Positions 21,044-31,660 are shown, counted from the stretch's first letter. The stretch: DNA of 64,000 nucleotides from Vibrio sp. CAU 1672 (GCF_029223195.1 NZ_JARHUF010000009.1:62001-126000); one strand, 5' to 3'. Notes: generated by a model from the sequence alone, not told the origin. A program made the numbers and translations.

Positions 21044-21532
21044 ATGGAACGAACAACAAAACTGAGCGCCGATCTCGGGGCATTATTGGCACAGCACGGG
21101 CTGGTGATGACCAGCGCAGAATCGTGTACCGGGGGCGGGGTGGCCACGGCGATTACGGACATTGCGGGCAGCTCCCAGTGGTTTGACCGGGCGTTTGTCA
21201 CCTACAGTAATGAAGCCAAAATGGAGATGCTCGGGGTCAGCGCGGACACACTTGAAGCCCATGGTGCGGTCAGTGAAGCGGTGGTCGTTGAAATGGTCCG
21301 GGGGGCACTGGCGCATTCCAGAGCATCGATAGCTGTTGCCATCAGCGGTATTGCCGGCCCGGGCGGAGGAACCGTCGAGAAACCGGTTGGCACGGTTTGC
21401 TTTGCGTTTGCCGATACAACCGGTTGGATGCAGGTGGATAGCCTACTGTTGAGTGGCGATCGCGCAGCAGTCCGCGAGCAGGCGGTCTGCTATGCTTTAA
21501 CACAGTTGCAGCAGCATCTTGCCAAGATCTGA
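21044..21532 (+). CDS. pncC: Nicotinamide-nucleotide amidohydrolase (CinA C-terminal domain)
   Basis: 162 residues, the single-domain form. MTSAESCTGGGVATAITDIAGSSQWFDRAFVTYSN and AISGIAGPGGGTVEKPVGTVCFA are family signatures. It converts nicotinamide mononucleotide to nicotinate mononucleotide in NAD recycling. The ATG at 21044 is chosen; a TTG two codons upstream is better spaced from AAAGGG and remains possible. It stands directly before recA, its usual position. Confidence 0.93.
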   Translation: MERTTKLSADLGALLAQHGLVMTSAESCTGGGVATAITDIAGSSQWFDRAFVTYSNEAKMEMLGVSADTLEAHGAVSEAVVVEMVRGALAHSRASIAVAISGIAGPGGGTVEKPVGTVCFAFADTTGWMQVDSLLLSGDRAAVREQAVCYALTQLQQHLAKI

Positions 21533-21612
21533 CCGCGGTGAGCAATTTCTGATCCAGGAAGAGGTTAGATCGCAGGAGTACGATCCGGAGCCAATTTTTT
21601 TGCATACAGGTA

Positions 21613-21640
21613 TGGACACTGTATGAATCAACAGTATAAT
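21613..21640 (+). promoter_or_regulatory. recA promoter
   Basis: TGGACA (21613-21618), a 16-nt spacer and a perfect TATAAT (21635-21640). The spacer is filled by the LexA box. Confidence 0.75.
21619..21634. promoter_or_regulatory. LexA (SOS) box of recA
   Basis: CTGTATGAATCAACAG fits CTGT-N8-ACAG exactly and lies between the -35 and -10 elements, so bound LexA would block RNA polymerase. Confidence 0.9.
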
Positions 21641-21722
21641 GACTGACATTATTGAGCAGGGCATCTGCCGAAAATGATTTACGATTCGTCGCCCGAAAAA
21701 GATGAACAAACCGGAGAAAGTA

Positions 21723-22766
21723 ATGGACGAGAACAAACAGAAAGCGCTCGCCGCTGCGCTAGGTCAAATTGAAAAGCAATTCGGTAAAGGCTCTATCATG
21801 CGCCTTGGTGATAACCGCGCAATGGATGTAGAGACCATTTCAACCGGTTCTCTTTCTCTGGATATCGCTTTGGGTGCCGGTGGTTTGCCGATGGGACGTA
21901 TTGTCGAAGTTTACGGCCCTGAATCTTCTGGTAAAACTACCCTGACACTTGAGCTGATCGCCGCTGCGCAACGTGAAGGTAAAACCTGTGCCTTTATCGA
22001 TGCAGAGCACGCGCTGGATCCGGTTTATGCGAAAAAGCTTGGCGTCGATATCGATGCACTGTTGGTTTCACAGCCAGATACCGGTGAACAAGCACTGGAG
22101 ATCTGTGATGCCCTGGCTCGTTCTGGTGCGATTGATGTGATGGTGGTCGATTCTGTGGCTGCGCTGACACCTAAGGCGGAAATCGAAGGTGAAATGGGTG
22201 ACAGCCATATGGGCCTACAAGCACGTATGCTTTCTCAGGCGATGCGTAAGCTCACCGGTAACCTGAAACAGTCCAACTGTATGTGTATCTTCATCAACCA
22301 AATCCGTATGAAGATTGGGGTGATGTTTGGTAACCCAGAAACCACTACAGGTGGTAATGCGCTGAAGTTTTATGCCTCTGTGCGTCTAGATATCCGCCGC
22401 ACCGGCGCTATCAAAGAAGGTGATGAAGTCGTTGGTAACGAAACGCGCATCAAAGTGGTTAAGAACAAGATTGCGGCGCCATTTAGAGAGGCGAACACGC
22501 AAATTATGTACGGTCAGGGCTTCAACCGTGAAGGTGAGCTGATTGACCTGGGCGTGAAGAACAAACTGGTTGAGAAAGCCGGTGCCTGGTATAGCTACAA
22601 CGGTGATAAAATCGGTCAGGGTAAAGCGAACGCGTGTAAGTTCCTGCGAGAGAACCCACAAGCAGCTCAGCAGATCGATGCTAAACTGCGTGAAATGTTA
22701 TTGGCTCCGGCACAGCCAGAAGCTCCCGAAGCTGCAGAGGTGCCAGAGCAAGAAGAAGAGTTTTAA
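21723..22766 (+). CDS. recA: Recombinase RecA
   Basis: 347 residues from the ATG at 21723 (an in-frame ATG at 21702 gives a non-conserved extension). Walker [10 protein letters not shown] is near residue 66, the MAW and L2 regions ([22 protein letters not shown]) are intact and the acidic C-terminus EEEF is present. It forms filaments on single-stranded DNA, exchanges strands and triggers LexA self-cleavage. Confidence 0.99.
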   Translation: MDENKQKALAAALGQIEKQFGKGSIMRLGDNRAMDVETISTGSLSLDIALGAGGLPMGRIVEVYGPESSGKTTLTLELIAAAQREGKTCAFIDAEHALDPVYAKKLGVDIDALLVSQPDTGEQALEICDALARSGAIDVMVVDSVAALTPKAEIEGEMGDSHMGLQARMLSQAMRKLTGNLKQSNCMCIFINQIRMKIGVMFGNPETTTGGNALKFYASVRLDIRRTGAIKEGDEVVGNETRIKVVKNKIAAPFREANTQIMYGQGFNREGELIDLGVKNKLVEKAGAWYSYNGDKIGQGKANACKFLRENPQAAQQIDAKLREMLLAPAQPEAPEAAEVPEQEEEF

Positions 22767-22788
22767 TCTGCGGATTGATTAAATAGTA

Positions 22789-22815
22789 ACAAAGCCCTGC
22801 AATGCGGGGCTTTGT
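22789..22815 (+). terminator. Terminator between recA and recX
   Basis: Stem ACAAAGCCC / GGGCTTTGT with further GC pairs inside. The T run is weak, so some read-through into recX is likely. Confidence 0.6.
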
Positions 22816-22909
22816 TGTATCTGTTGAATAGAAAGTATTAAAGCGACAGGGCCAGTCAGTTAGCTGACCAGCCAGCAAGTCGTACAGCAAAAACACTTTT
22901 AGGATCATC

Positions 22910-23377
22910 ATGTACCAAAAGCGTCAAGCGCCGACATTATCGAGTAAAGAAGCTGCGATTCAGCTGTTAAGCCGCCGGGATCATGGTCAGTACGAGCTGT
23001 ACCAAAAGCTGGCTCTGAAGGGGTATGAACAAGCCGATATCGAAGCTGCGATCAATTTTTGTTTAGACCACAACTATTTGGATGACTTGCGTTACGCCAA
23101 AAGCCAAATCCGCCAGCACGTCTATAAGGGGCATGGTGAGCGGCGTATCCGCCTAGAGTTAAACCAAAAGCGCGTTGCTGAATCGATTGTCGAGATGGCG
23201 ATGGCACAAGAGCCACAAGACTGGTTTGAATTGGCAAGAATGGCAGCAGAAAAGAAGTTCAAGGGAATTAAAGCCAAAGATCAGAAAGAATACGCCAAAC
23301 AAGTACGGTTTCTCCAGTATCGCGGCTATGATTTTGACCAAATCAGCTATGCGCTGAGTTTTGAAGACGATATTTAA
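22910..23377 (+). CDS. recX: RecX, regulator of RecA
   Basis: 155 residues, mostly helical repeats: [20 protein letters not shown], then [19 protein letters not shown] and [16 protein letters not shown] are the usual RecX motifs. It caps or disassembles RecA filaments. It follows recA by 143 bases across a weak terminator, the usual arrangement that keeps RecX below RecA. Confidence 0.93.
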   Translation: MYQKRQAPTLSSKEAAIQLLSRRDHGQYELYQKLALKGYEQADIEAAINFCLDHNYLDDLRYAKSQIRQHVYKGHGERRIRLELNQKRVAESIVEMAMAQEPQDWFELARMAAEKKFKGIKAKDQKEYAKQVRFLQYRGYDFDQISYALSFEDDI

Positions 23378-23519
23378 CCATTAGCTTGTCATGTGATTAT
23401 CTGTTTCTGCTCATTTTTTTTCTTCCAGTGTCTCTTTTCTGTCAGAAAACTAGTCGTAGCTGATTGCTTGGTCTACAATACGGCAAAATTCTAACTCGAC
23501 TATTTTCAGGAAGAGCTGC

Positions 23520-26102
23520 ATGTACATGAGCACTGACGAGGTTCGTAACGCGTTCCTCAAGTTCTTTGAAAGCAAAGGACACCACATAGTAGAAAGTTCA
23601 TCGTTAGTACCACATAACGATCCAACCTTGCTGTTCACTAACGCAGGGATGAACCAGTTTAAAGATTGTTTTTTAGGCTTGGAAAAACGAGCTTATACTC
23701 GAGCGACTACGGCTCAGCGTTGTGTACGTGCTGGTGGTAAACATAACGACCTGGAAAACGTTGGCTTTACCGCTCGTCACCACACTTTCTTTGAAATGCT
23801 CGGCAACTTCAGCTTTGGTGACTACTTCAAAGAAGACGCGATCTCGTTTGCATGGGAATTTCTGACAGAAACGCTTAAGCTTCCTGCAGAGCGATTGTTG
23901 GTAACGGTTTACGAGACAGACGACGAAGCATTCGATATCTGGAACAAGAAAGTTGGTGTTCCAGCAGACCGCATCATCCGCATCGGCGACAAGAAAGGTG
24001 GTAAACCATACGAGTCAGACAACTTCTGGCAAATGGGTGACACTGGTCCTTGTGGCCCATGTACAGAAATCTTCTACGATCACGGTGAGCACATCTGGGG
24101 TGGCCGTCCTGGCACACCTGAAGAAGATGGTGATCGTTTCATCGAGATCTGGAACAACGTATTCATGCAGTTCAACCGTCAAGCCGACGGCACGATGGAA
24201 CCGCTACCAAAACCATCGGTAGATACTGGTATGGGTATTGAGCGTATCTCTGCAATCATGCAAGGCGTTCACTCAAACTACGAAATTGATGTATTCCAAA
24301 CACTGATCAAAGCAGCGGCTGAAGTGATTGGGTACCAAGATCTATCTAACCAATCTCTGCGCGTTATCGCTGACCACATCCGTTCATGTTCATTCCTGAT
24401 CGTTGATGGCGTGATGCCTTCAAACGAAGGTCGTGGTTACGTCCTGCGTCGTATCATCCGTCGTGCAGTTCGTCACGGTAACAAGCTAGGTGCACAAGGC
24501 GCATTCTTCCACAAACTTGTTGGCGTGCTGGCAGACATCATGGGAACTGCGGGCGAAGAGCTGAAGCGTCAGCAAGCCGTGGTTGAAAAAGTACTGCGCA
24601 TCGAAGAAGAAAACTTCGGTCGTACACTTGAGCGCGGCATGGCGATTCTAAACGAAGCGTTAGATAACCTTGATGGCAAAGTGCTGGATGGCGAGACAGT
24701 ATTCAAGCTTTACGACACTTACGGCTTCCCAGCTGACTTAACGAACGACGTTGCCCGTGAGCGTGAGTTCGCGATTGACGAAGAAGGTTTCGAGAAAGCG
24801 ATGGAAGAGCAGCGTCAACGTGCGCGTGAAGCAGGCCAGTTCGGTACTGACTACAACGCAGCGATCAAAGTTGATACGCAAACTGAATTTTGTGGCTACA
24901 CCGGTACGAAAGGCTCTAGCTCAGTCGCGGCGATGTTTGTTGAAGGTAACGAAGTTGATTCTCTATCAGCTGGCGACAAAGCCATCATCGTTCTTGGTGA
25001 AACCCCATTCTACGCTGAGTCAGGCGGTCAGAGTGGTGACGCTGGTGAAATCCGCACTGAAGCTGGTGTATTCCGCGTTGAAGATACTCAAAAGCTGGGC
25101 AACGCAATCGCACACCACGGTGTAATGGTGGAAGGCGTACTAGCGAAAGGTGATGAAGTTGCGACTATCGTTGACGCAGAGCGTCGCGCAGCAATCTCTC
25201 TGAACCACTCAGCGACACACTTGCTACATGCAGCACTTCGCCAGGTTCTTGGTGAGCACGTAACGCAGAAAGGCTCGCTGGTTAAAGCAGACAGCCTACG
25301 TTTTGACTTCTCACACCTGGAAGCAGTAACCGCCGCTGAGCTGAAAGAAGTTGAGCGCCTGGTGAACGCACAAATTCGTCATAACCACACGATTGAAACC
25401 AACGTGATGGACATTGAATCGGCGAAGCAGAAAGGTGCCATGGCACTGTTCGGCGAGAAGTACGATGACGAAGTCCGTGTCCTGTCGATGGGCGATTTTT
25501 CTACTGAGCTTTGTGGTGGTATCCACGCGTCTAACACCGGTGATATTGGTCTGTTTAAGATCACTTCAGAAGGTGGTATCGCGGCAGGTATCCGTCGCAT
25601 CGAAGCGGTCACGGGTGACGCTGCGTTAGACGCAATCGAAGCTCAAACCGCTAAGTACGAAGAAAAGCTGGCTGAGTCGGCACAAAAAGCCAAAGCGCTG
25701 GAAAAAGAAATTCAGAAGCTAAAAGACAAGATGGCAGCGGCAGAAAGCGCCAACATCATGGGCAAAGCGGTTGAAATCAATGGTACGAAAGTCCTGGTTG
25801 CGGCACTGGAAGGGGCTGACAGCAAGAATCTGCGTACAATGGTTGATGATATTAAGAACCAAATGGGCTCAGGCGTAGTGCTGCTGGCAAACGTGACGGG
25901 TGACAAAGTTGGCTTGATTGCCGGTGTGACTAAAGACCTTATCGGCAAAGTGAAAGCGGGTGACCTGGTTAAGATGGTTGCTGAGCAAGTTGGCGGTAAA
26001 GGCGGTGGTCGCCCAGACATGGCTCAAGCTGGTGGTACAGATGTTGCTGCGCTGCCTGAGGCTATTCAGTCTGTACAGCCGTGGTTGACTGAGCGTCTAT
26101 AA
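23520..26102 (+). CDS. alaS: Alanyl-tRNA synthetase
   Basis: 860 residues. The class II aminoacylation domain ([34 protein letters not shown]), the editing domain with zinc ligands ([28 protein letters not shown]) and the C-terminal oligomerisation/C-Ala domain are all present. The ATG at 23520 has AGGAAG six bases upstream; a second ATG at 23526 is less well spaced. It charges tRNA-Ala and clears mischarged Ser/Gly. Confidence 0.98.
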   Translation: MYMSTDEVRNAFLKFFESKGHHIVESSSLVPHNDPTLLFTNAGMNQFKDCFLGLEKRAYTRATTAQRCVRAGGKHNDLENVGFTARHHTFFEMLGNFSFGDYFKEDAISFAWEFLTETLKLPAERLLVTVYETDDEAFDIWNKKVGVPADRIIRIGDKKGGKPYESDNFWQMGDTGPCGPCTEIFYDHGEHIWGGRPGTPEEDGDRFIEIWNNVFMQFNRQADGTMEPLPKPSVDTGMGIERISAIMQGVHSNYEIDVFQTLIKAAAEVIGYQDLSNQSLRVIADHIRSCSFLIVDGVMPSNEGRGYVLRRIIRRAVRHGNKLGAQGAFFHKLVGVLADIMGTAGEELKRQQAVVEKVLRIEEENFGRTLERGMAILNEALDNLDGKVLDGETVFKLYDTYGFPADLTNDVAREREFAIDEEGFEKAMEEQRQRAREAGQFGTDYNAAIKVDTQTEFCGYTGTKGSSSVAAMFVEGNEVDSLSAGDKAIIVLGETPFYAESGGQSGDAGEIRTEAGVFRVEDTQKLGNAIAHHGVMVEGVLAKGDEVATIVDAERRAAISLNHSATHLLHAALRQVLGEHVTQKGSLVKADSLRFDFSHLEAVTAAELKEVERLVNAQIRHNHTIETNVMDIESAKQKGAMALFGEKYDDEVRVLSMGDFSTELCGGIHASNTGDIGLFKITSEGGIAAGIRRIEAVTGDAALDAIEAQTAKYEEKLAESAQKAKALEKEIQKLKDKMAAAESANIMGKAVEINGTKVLVAALEGADSKNLRTMVDDIKNQMGSGVVLLANVTGDKVGLIAGVTKDLIGKVKAGDLVKMVAEQVGGKGGGRPDMAQAGGTDVAALPEAIQSVQPWLTERL

Positions 26103-26116
26103 CGCGTGATCTTTTT

Positions 26117-26148
26117 CGCCCAATCACTTTTTCTTTGATTGGGCGTAA
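26117..26148 (+). terminator. Terminator after alaS
   Basis: 10-bp perfect stem CGCCCAATCA / TGATTGGGCG with only a loose T-rich tail. Confidence 0.6.
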
Positions 26149-26302
26149 CTATTTTATTGTGACCAAGTGGTTTAATTGGCGGAAATTTATACAAGCCGAT
26201 TAAAGCCGCTTGGTTTTTTGCTATAACAACTGCTCATAATATTTAACTGGTTGAGTATTGAGCGGTCCGAATGAGACTTTGGTCTTGGGAAGGTGAAGAC
26301 TG

Positions 26303-27490
26303 GTGAAAAAGCCCCTTATCGTGCAAAAGTTTGGCGGAACCTCTGTGGGTTCGATTGAAAGAATCCATCAGGTTGCTGAACACATCATTAAGGCGAAAAA
26401 TGATGGTAATCAAGTTGTCGTTGTGGTTTCCGCAATGTCTGGCGAAACCAACCGACTGATGGAACTGGCGAAACAAGTCGACAGTGTACCAACAGCTCGA
26501 GAACTTGATGTTTTGCTCTCTGCTGGTGAGCAAGTGTCAATGGCTCTTCTGGCCATGACACTTAATAAGTTAGGCCATGCGGCTCGCTCACTTACCGGAG
26601 CACAAGCGAACATTGTGACGGATAATCATCACAATGACGCGACGATTAAGCATATTGATACCATGACAATTACCGAATTGCTGGAGCAAGATCAGATTGT
26701 AATTGTGGCTGGTTTTCAAGGTGTAAATGAAAATGGGGATATCACCACTTTAGGTCGAGGTGGCTCAGATACGAGTGCAGTGACACTGGCCGGTGCATTG
26801 CAAGCCGATGAGTGTCAAATCTTTACCGACGTTGATGGTATTTATACCTGCGACCCAAGGGTTGTGAAGGATGCGCAGAGGCTGGACATCATCGATTTTC
26901 CATCGATGGAGGCTATGGCCAGCAAAGGAGCTAAGGTTCTGCATTTGCCTTCTGTGCAGTATGCATGGCAACACAATGTTCCACTGCGAGTGCTTTCGAC
27001 CTTTGATGTGAACGAAGGAAGTTTGGTCAAGGGTGAGTCAGGCTCTCGTCCTGTTGCCGGAATTGCGATACAGCGCGATCTTGCCATCATTCACGTGGAT
27101 AAGGAGCACCTCTCCGGGGCGATGAAACAGTGTCAGATGATCGGTATTGATATTTGGAATGTGATCGAGGATGCAGATCGAGCAGGTATCATGATAAAAC
27201 AAGATGCCCGTGCCAAATTGGAGCTGGTTTTCAGTGACAAAATCCGTAATAGTGAAGAAGTGAGTTTACTGACAGCCGTGGGGCTGGAAGCTAATGGATT
27301 GGTTGACCATGCCTGTGATTTATTGGCTGAAAGTGAAATTGACATTAACTTTTGCTCAACCGATGCCCTGACAATGATGCTAGTCTTATTACCAGAGTAT
27401 GTCGATCAGGCGGCCAATATTCTGCATGATGCTTACATTACTGCCAGTGATACCTTAAACATTCAGCAAAAACATGCCTTTTTAGGTTGA
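26303..27490 (+). CDS. lysC: Aspartate kinase
   Basis: 395 residues from a GTG start preceded by AAGGTG. The kinase domain opens with IVQKFGGTSVGSIERI and has TTLGRGGSDTSAV and FTDVDGIYTCDPR. Two C-terminal ACT domains follow, suggesting feedback control. It phosphorylates aspartate at the entry to lysine, threonine and methionine synthesis. It is a monofunctional enzyme; the exact isozyme class (which amino acid inhibits it) cannot be read from sequence. Its place between alaS and csrA is conserved in vibrios. Confidence 0.9.
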   Translation: MKKPLIVQKFGGTSVGSIERIHQVAEHIIKAKNDGNQVVVVVSAMSGETNRLMELAKQVDSVPTARELDVLLSAGEQVSMALLAMTLNKLGHAARSLTGAQANIVTDNHHNDATIKHIDTMTITELLEQDQIVIVAGFQGVNENGDITTLGRGGSDTSAVTLAGALQADECQIFTDVDGIYTCDPRVVKDAQRLDIIDFPSMEAMASKGAKVLHLPSVQYAWQHNVPLRVLSTFDVNEGSLVKGESGSRPVAGIAIQRDLAIIHVDKEHLSGAMKQCQMIGIDIWNVIEDADRAGIMIKQDARAKLELVFSDKIRNSEEVSLLTAVGLEANGLVDHACDLLAESEIDINFCSTDALTMMLVLLPEYVDQAANILHDAYITASDTLNIQQKHAFLG

Positions 27491-27590
27491 ATTCGGTGAC
27501 ATGGGAGTTTACTGAAATATAACTTTTGTTGGATAATGGCTTTGTAGCAAGAAAATTTAGAGAATTTAGAGATTACTCAAGGAGCAAAGA

Positions 27591-27788
27591 ATGCTAATTT
27601 TGACTCGCCGCGTAGGCGAAACACTGATGATTGGTGACGAAGTGACTGTAACGGTTCTTGGTGTAAAAGGTAACCAAGTGCGTATCGGCGTAAATGCTCC
27701 AAAAGAGGTTTCAGTTCATCGTGAAGAAATCTACATGCGCATTCAAGCTGAAAAAGGCACTGGTAACGTTACGTCAGGTAACTACTAA
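27591..27788 (+). CDS. csrA: CsrA, carbon storage regulator
   Basis: 65 residues: [37 protein letters not shown] is nearly invariant in the family. It is a dimeric RNA-binding protein that binds GGA-containing leaders and blocks or stabilises mRNAs; in Vibrio it links carbon metabolism, motility and quorum sensing. AAGGAGC stands close before the ATG. Confidence 0.98.
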   Translation: MLILTRRVGETLMIGDEVTVTVLGVKGNQVRIGVNAPKEVSVHREEIYMRIQAEKGTGNVTSGNY

Positions 27789-27822
27789 TTCGCTCCTGTA
27801 TACAGAGCTAAGTTTGCATGAT

Positions 27823-27850
27823 AAAGGCTAACCCTAGGGTTAGCCTTTTT
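27823..27850 (+). terminator. Terminator after csrA
   Basis: 12-bp perfect stem AAAGGCTAACCC / GGGTTAGCCTTT followed by T residues. Confidence 0.9.
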
Positions 27851-27978
27851 AATGCGATAAAGCTAAGTGAAATTGCGCTTTTTTTCACTTAAATAGAGTG
27901 GTAAAGTTCGATTAATCATCACTTTGATTAAATAGCCAACGGTTAGCAGTTTTTTGCCAATTTTTTCAAAGAAAGTGT

Positions 27979-28006
27979 TTGACTTATTTTTGGTAAAACG
28001 TAATAT
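27979..28006 (+). promoter_or_regulatory. Promoter of the tRNA cluster
   Basis: TTGACT, a 16-nt spacer and TAATAT; the first tRNA begins 15 bases further on. Confidence 0.7.
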
Positions 28007-28021
28007 GTGCCTCCGCAAGAC

Positions 28022-28114
28022 GGTGAGGTGGCCGAGAGGCTGAAGGCGCTCCCCTGCTAAGGGAGTATACGGTTTGTAGCCGTATCGAGGGTTCGAATCC
28101 CTCCTTCACCGCCA
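28022..28114 (+). tRNA. tRNA-Ser (GCT), copy 1
   Basis: 93 nt with a long variable arm, anticodon GCT in loop CTGCTAA, CCA encoded. The acceptor stem has a G6-T67 wobble that copy 2 lacks. Confidence 0.95.
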
Positions 28115-28144
28115 TTCTTGCGACACTGTACTAAAGTGTATTGC

Positions 28145-28221
28145 GCGTCCTTAGCTCAGCTGGATAGAGTACCTGGCTACGAACCAGGCGGTCGGAGGTT
28201 CGAATCCTCCAGGACGCGCCA
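28145..28221 (+). tRNA. tRNA-Arg (ACG), acceptor type GCGTCCT
   Basis: 77 nt; anticodon ACG in loop CTACGAA between CCTGG and CCAGG; acceptor GCGTCCT / AGGACGC; CCA encoded. A34 would be deaminated to inosine to read CGU/CGC/CGA. Confidence 0.96.
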
Positions 28222-28241
28222 CTCTTTAGAACAAAAAAATA

Positions 28242-28334
28242 GGTGAGGTGGCCGAGAGGCTGAAGGCGCTCCCCTGCTAAGGGAGTATACGGTTTGTAGC
28301 CGTATCGAGGGTTCGAATCCCTCCCTCACCGCCA
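28242..28334 (+). tRNA. tRNA-Ser (GCT), copy 2
   Basis: 93 nt, identical to copy 1 except for the repaired acceptor pair (GGTGAGG / CCTCACC). Confidence 0.95.
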
Positions 28335-28402
28335 TTGATTGACGTGGCAGTCAATCTTTTTTGTTCTTAAAGAAAATCGATGTGATATGCTTCACAAATT
28401 GC

Positions 28403-28479
28403 GCGCTCGTAGCTCAGCTGGATAGAGTACCTGGCTACGAACCAGGCGGTCGGAGGTTCGAATCCTCCCGAGCGCGCCA
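28403..28479 (+). tRNA. tRNA-Arg (ACG), acceptor type GCGCTCG
   Basis: 77 nt; same body as the other Arg copies but acceptor GCGCTCG / CGAGCGC; CCA encoded. Confidence 0.96.
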
Positions 28480-28548
28480 TATTTCAAAAGCATTGAGCAG
28501 AATTAGGGCATTGCCCAGATATTGACTACAGTTGATATCAAACATTGC

Positions 28549-28625
28549 GCGCTCGTAGCTCAGCTGGATAGAGTACCTGGCTACGAACCAGGCGGTCGGA
28601 GGTTCGAATCCTCCCGAGCGCGCCA
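28549..28625 (+). tRNA. tRNA-Arg (ACG), acceptor type GCGCTCG
   Basis: 77 nt, anticodon ACG. First member of a duplicated GCGCTCG-GCGTCCT pair. Confidence 0.96.
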
Positions 28626-28664
28626 TAATTTAGTTTGATGAGTATGACTTATTGAACACCCCGT

Positions 28665-28741
28665 GCGTCCTTAGCTCAGCTGGATAGAGTACCTGGCTAC
28701 GAACCAGGCGGTCGGAGGTTCGAATCCTCCAGGACGCGCCA
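28665..28741 (+). tRNA. tRNA-Arg (ACG), acceptor type GCGTCCT
   Basis: 77 nt, anticodon ACG. Second member of the first duplicated pair. Confidence 0.96.
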
Positions 28742-28805
28742 CTCTTTAGGTTTCCCTTGATATAAAGGAATCCTGATATTGGCCAACGCCGATATCGAAC
28801 ATTGC

Positions 28806-28882
28806 GCGCTCGTAGCTCAGCTGGATAGAGTACCTGGCTACGAACCAGGCGGTCGGAGGTTCGAATCCTCCCGAGCGCGCCA
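28806..28882 (+). tRNA. tRNA-Arg (ACG), acceptor type GCGCTCG
   Basis: 77 nt, anticodon ACG. First member of the second pair, 257 bases after its counterpart at 28549. Confidence 0.96.
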
Positions 28883-28920
28883 TAATTTGGTTTGATGAGT
28901 ATGACTTGTTGAACACCCGT

Positions 28921-28997
28921 GCGTCCTTAGCTCAGCTGGATAGAGTACCTGGCTACGAACCAGGCGGTCGGAGGTTCGAATCCTCCAGGACGCGCCA
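28921..28997 (+). tRNA. tRNA-Arg (ACG), acceptor type GCGTCCT
   Basis: 77 nt, anticodon ACG, last gene of the cluster. 256 bases after its counterpart at 28665. Confidence 0.96.
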
Positions 28998-29005
28998 CTT
29001 ATATT

Positions 29006-29032
29006 AAAGCCTCGCAATCGCGAGGCTTTTTT
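29006..29032 (+). terminator. Terminator of the tRNA cluster
   Basis: 10-bp perfect stem AAAGCCTCGC / GCGAGGCTTT, AATC loop, T run. From here to oadG (29033-29583) no gene is seen; the oad promoter and an inverted repeat lie at its right end. Confidence 0.9.
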
Positions 29033-29463
29033 GTACCTGCCGATTATTTTTCCTGCAGACGACTTCCCTGAGTATCTTGCCCAGTGGTGAAATGTATCAC
29101 ATCGATACTCTTTGCTTACCGTCACTTAGTTAATGCCCTGGTGCCGTTGTTGCGCTATCGGCGGTTTGTGCTTTCATTCAGTGGTTTGTTATCCGCTGAT
29201 GGCGCGTTTATCGGATACCCATTACCCTACGCCTGTGTAAGTGTGAGCATTTTGTTTGCGACTTGTTGAGTGATGGTTAATGGTTGGTATGTTTCTGTTT
29301 TATAATGGCTTTATTAATAAAGCCGACCCTCGGTTTTGAAATCTCAATCTCAGTTTTCTTCCTCGCTTTGCAGTATTCTGAATACAAATTAATCAGTGTG
29401 TTGTCCCCCTGTTTTTGACACGAACTGTGATCTTGCTAGTGAATAGCTAGTCAATTTATAAGA

Positions 29464-29487
29464 TTGTTTAAAAGGTTTATTAAACAA
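29464..29487. promoter_or_regulatory. Inverted repeat abutting the oad promoter
   Basis: TTGTTTAA / TTAAACAA, 8-nt centre, ending 3 bases before the -35. Position fits an activator site; the protein is unknown. Confidence 0.5.
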
Positions 29488-29489
29488 AA

Positions 29490-29517
29490 TTGACAAAATT
29501 TAACCAATCGAGATAAT
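29490..29517 (+). promoter_or_regulatory. Promoter of oadGAB
   Basis: TTGACA (29490-29495), 16-nt spacer, GATAAT (29512-29517). Confidence 0.65.
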
Positions 29518-29583
29518 CCGGGGGTCGGGATTTAATTTGTTCTTATCCTGCACGATGTCAGGATGACACAGAAAGGAAGCAAC

Positions 29584-29841
29584 ATGACTAATATTGGAAG
29601 CCTGCTCGCTGACGCAGCCATCTTAATGGTGACTGGGATGGCGGTTGTATTTACTTTCCTCACTATTCTAGTTTATCTCGTTCGGCTTATGTCGAAGCTG
29701 GTACCGGAAGAGCTACCAGAGCCGATCGCTGCACCAAAACCACTTACCAAAGTTCCATCAACCACTTCAGCTGTTAGTCCACAAGTTGTGGCGGCGATTT
29801 CTGCTGCAATTCATCAGCATCGCGCATCGGTCGTGAAGTAA
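29584..29841 (+). CDS. oadG: Oxaloacetate decarboxylase gamma subunit
   Basis: 85 residues from the ATG at 29584, which follows AAAGGAAG; an in-frame ATG at 29563 lacks a site. One transmembrane helix (AAILMVTGMAVVFTFLTILVYLV, residues about 11-33) and a Pro/Ala-rich cytoplasmic tail ending in VVAAISAAIHQHR, the usual zinc-binding OadG C-terminus. It anchors the alpha subunit to the membrane pump. First gene of oadGAB. Confidence 0.92.
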   Translation: MTNIGSLLADAAILMVTGMAVVFTFLTILVYLVRLMSKLVPEELPEPIAAPKPLTKVPSTTSAVSPQVVAAISAAIHQHRASVVK

Positions 29842-29866
29842 GCGAAAAAGGATTTAAAAGGAGTTT

Positions 29867-31651
29867 ATGAGCATGTCTAAACCACTAGCTATCACTGATG
29901 TGGTCCTTCGTGATGCCCATCAGTCACTATTTGCTACGCGTATGCGTATTGAGGATATGCTGCCTATCGCAGCGGAGTTGGATAAAGTGGGGTACTGGTC
30001 TTTAGAGACCTGGGGGGGCGCAACGTTTGATGCCTGTATCCGTTTTCTTGGTGAAGACCCATGGGAGCGACTGCGTGAGCTGAAAAAAGCCATGCCTAAC
30101 ACACCAATGCAAATGCTACTGCGTGGTCAAAACCTTTTGGGCTACCGACACTATGCCGATGACGTGGTAGAAAAATTTGTCGAGCGTGCCCACGCTAACG
30201 GCATGGACGTATTCCGTATTTTTGATGCAATGAACGATGTACGCAACTTCCAGAAAGCCGTTAAAGCAGCGGTAGACGTTGGGGCGCACGCACAAGGTAC
30301 GCTGTCATACACCACCAGTCCGGTACACAACAGTGATACCTGGGTTGATCTGGCCAAGCGTCTGGAAGACTTAGGCTGCCATTCATTGTGTATTAAAGAT
30401 ATGTCTGGCCTGCTCAAGCCTTATGAAGCGGAAGAGCTGATCACCCGTATTAAGGCCTCTTGTGATGTGCCGCTGGCGTTGCATTGCCATGCGACGACCG
30501 GCTTGTCGACGGCAACCGCAGTCAAAGCGGTTGAGGCCGGGATTGATATTCTCGATACGGCGATTTCTTCGATGAGCTGCACTTACGGCCATACCCCGAC
30601 CGAAACGGTCGTTGCGATGCTGCAGGGCACCGAGCGCGACACTAACCTGAAACTTGACCAACTCGAGCCGATCGCCGCCTACTTCCGTGACGTGCGGAAG
30701 AAGTACGCGAAATGGGAAGGTCAGCTGAAAGGGGTCGACTCCCGAATTCTGATCGCTCAGGTTCCGGGTGGCATGCTGACCAATATGGAAGGCCAGCTGA
30801 AAGAACAGGGCGCGGCTGACCGTATTGATGAGGTATTGGAAGAGATCCCACGCGTACGGGAAGATCTCGGCTTTATTCCTCTCGTGACACCAACCTCTCA
30901 GATCGTTGGTACCCAAGCGGTGATCAACGTCCTGACGAGTGAACGTTATAAGAGTATCACTAAAGAAACCGCGGGGGTGTTGAAAGGTGAATACGGCGCT
31001 GCGCCGGCTCCGGTCAACGCCGAACTGCAAGCCAAAGTGCTGGATGGGGCAGAGCCGATCAGCTGCCGACCGGCGGATCTGCTAGCGCCTGAGCTGGAAA
31101 CACTGACGGTTGATTTGATGGAGAAAGCCCAGTCAGAAGGCATCAAGCTTGCGAGCGAGCGCGTTGATGATGTGTTGACTTATGCTCTGTTCCCGCAAGT
31201 CGGCCTGAAATTCCTTAAAAATCGAGGTAACCCTGAAGCCTTTGAACCGGCTCCTACGCTGGCAAGTGCTCAGCCTGCACCAGCTCCGGCCGCTCCGGCA
31301 TCAGGAGGTGTGGAAACTTACAGCGTACGCGTAGATGGTCAGGTTTATGAAGTGGAAGTCGGACCGCAAGGTGAACTGACGTCAGTGGCTCCGACTACAT
31401 CGGCGGCGCAGTCTGCGCCAGCTCCGGCTGCCAGCACGGCTGAACCGGTACCGGCACCATTGGCGGGGAATATCTTCAAAGTGAACGTTCAGCCGGGTAC
31501 GGAAGTTGCCGAGGGCGATGTGCTGCTGATCCTGGAAGCAATGAAGATGGAAACGGAAGTCCGCGCTGCCCGTGGCGGGGTGGTGCAAGAGTTGAATGTT
31601 AAAGAAGGTGATGCCGTGACAGTAGGTACACCTCTGTTGAGTCTGGCGTAA
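29867..31651 (+). CDS. oadA: Oxaloacetate decarboxylase alpha subunit (biotin-dependent)
   Basis: 594 residues. The N-terminal carboxyltransferase TIM barrel starts [19 protein letters not shown] and has the metal-binding [14 protein letters not shown] middle PYC/OADA domain and a Pro/Ala linker follow, and the C-terminal biotinyl domain has [10 protein letters not shown], with the biotinylated Lys at about residue 560. It transfers CO2 from oxaloacetate to biotin, leaving pyruvate; decarboxylation by OadB pumps sodium out. AAAGGAG precedes the ATG. Confidence 0.96.
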   Translation: MSMSKPLAITDVVLRDAHQSLFATRMRIEDMLPIAAELDKVGYWSLETWGGATFDACIRFLGEDPWERLRELKKAMPNTPMQMLLRGQNLLGYRHYADDVVEKFVERAHANGMDVFRIFDAMNDVRNFQKAVKAAVDVGAHAQGTLSYTTSPVHNSDTWVDLAKRLEDLGCHSLCIKDMSGLLKPYEAEELITRIKASCDVPLALHCHATTGLSTATAVKAVEAGIDILDTAISSMSCTYGHTPTETVVAMLQGTERDTNLKLDQLEPIAAYFRDVRKKYAKWEGQLKGVDSRILIAQVPGGMLTNMEGQLKEQGAADRIDEVLEEIPRVREDLGFIPLVTPTSQIVGTQAVINVLTSERYKSITKETAGVLKGEYGAAPAPVNAELQAKVLDGAEPISCRPADLLAPELETLTVDLMEKAQSEGIKLASERVDDVLTYALFPQVGLKFLKNRGNPEAFEPAPTLASAQPAPAPAAPASGGVETYSVRVDGQVYEVEVGPQGELTSVAPTTSAAQSAPAPAASTAEPVPAPLAGNIFKVNVQPGTEVAEGDVLLILEAMKMETEVRAARGGVVQELNVKEGDAVTVGTPLLSLA

Positions 31652-31660
31652 GGGAGTATC

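Noticed and set aside
28435..29125. Minus-strand ORFs across the tRNA cluster
   Set aside because: They are antisense readings of tRNA genes, a common false annotation.
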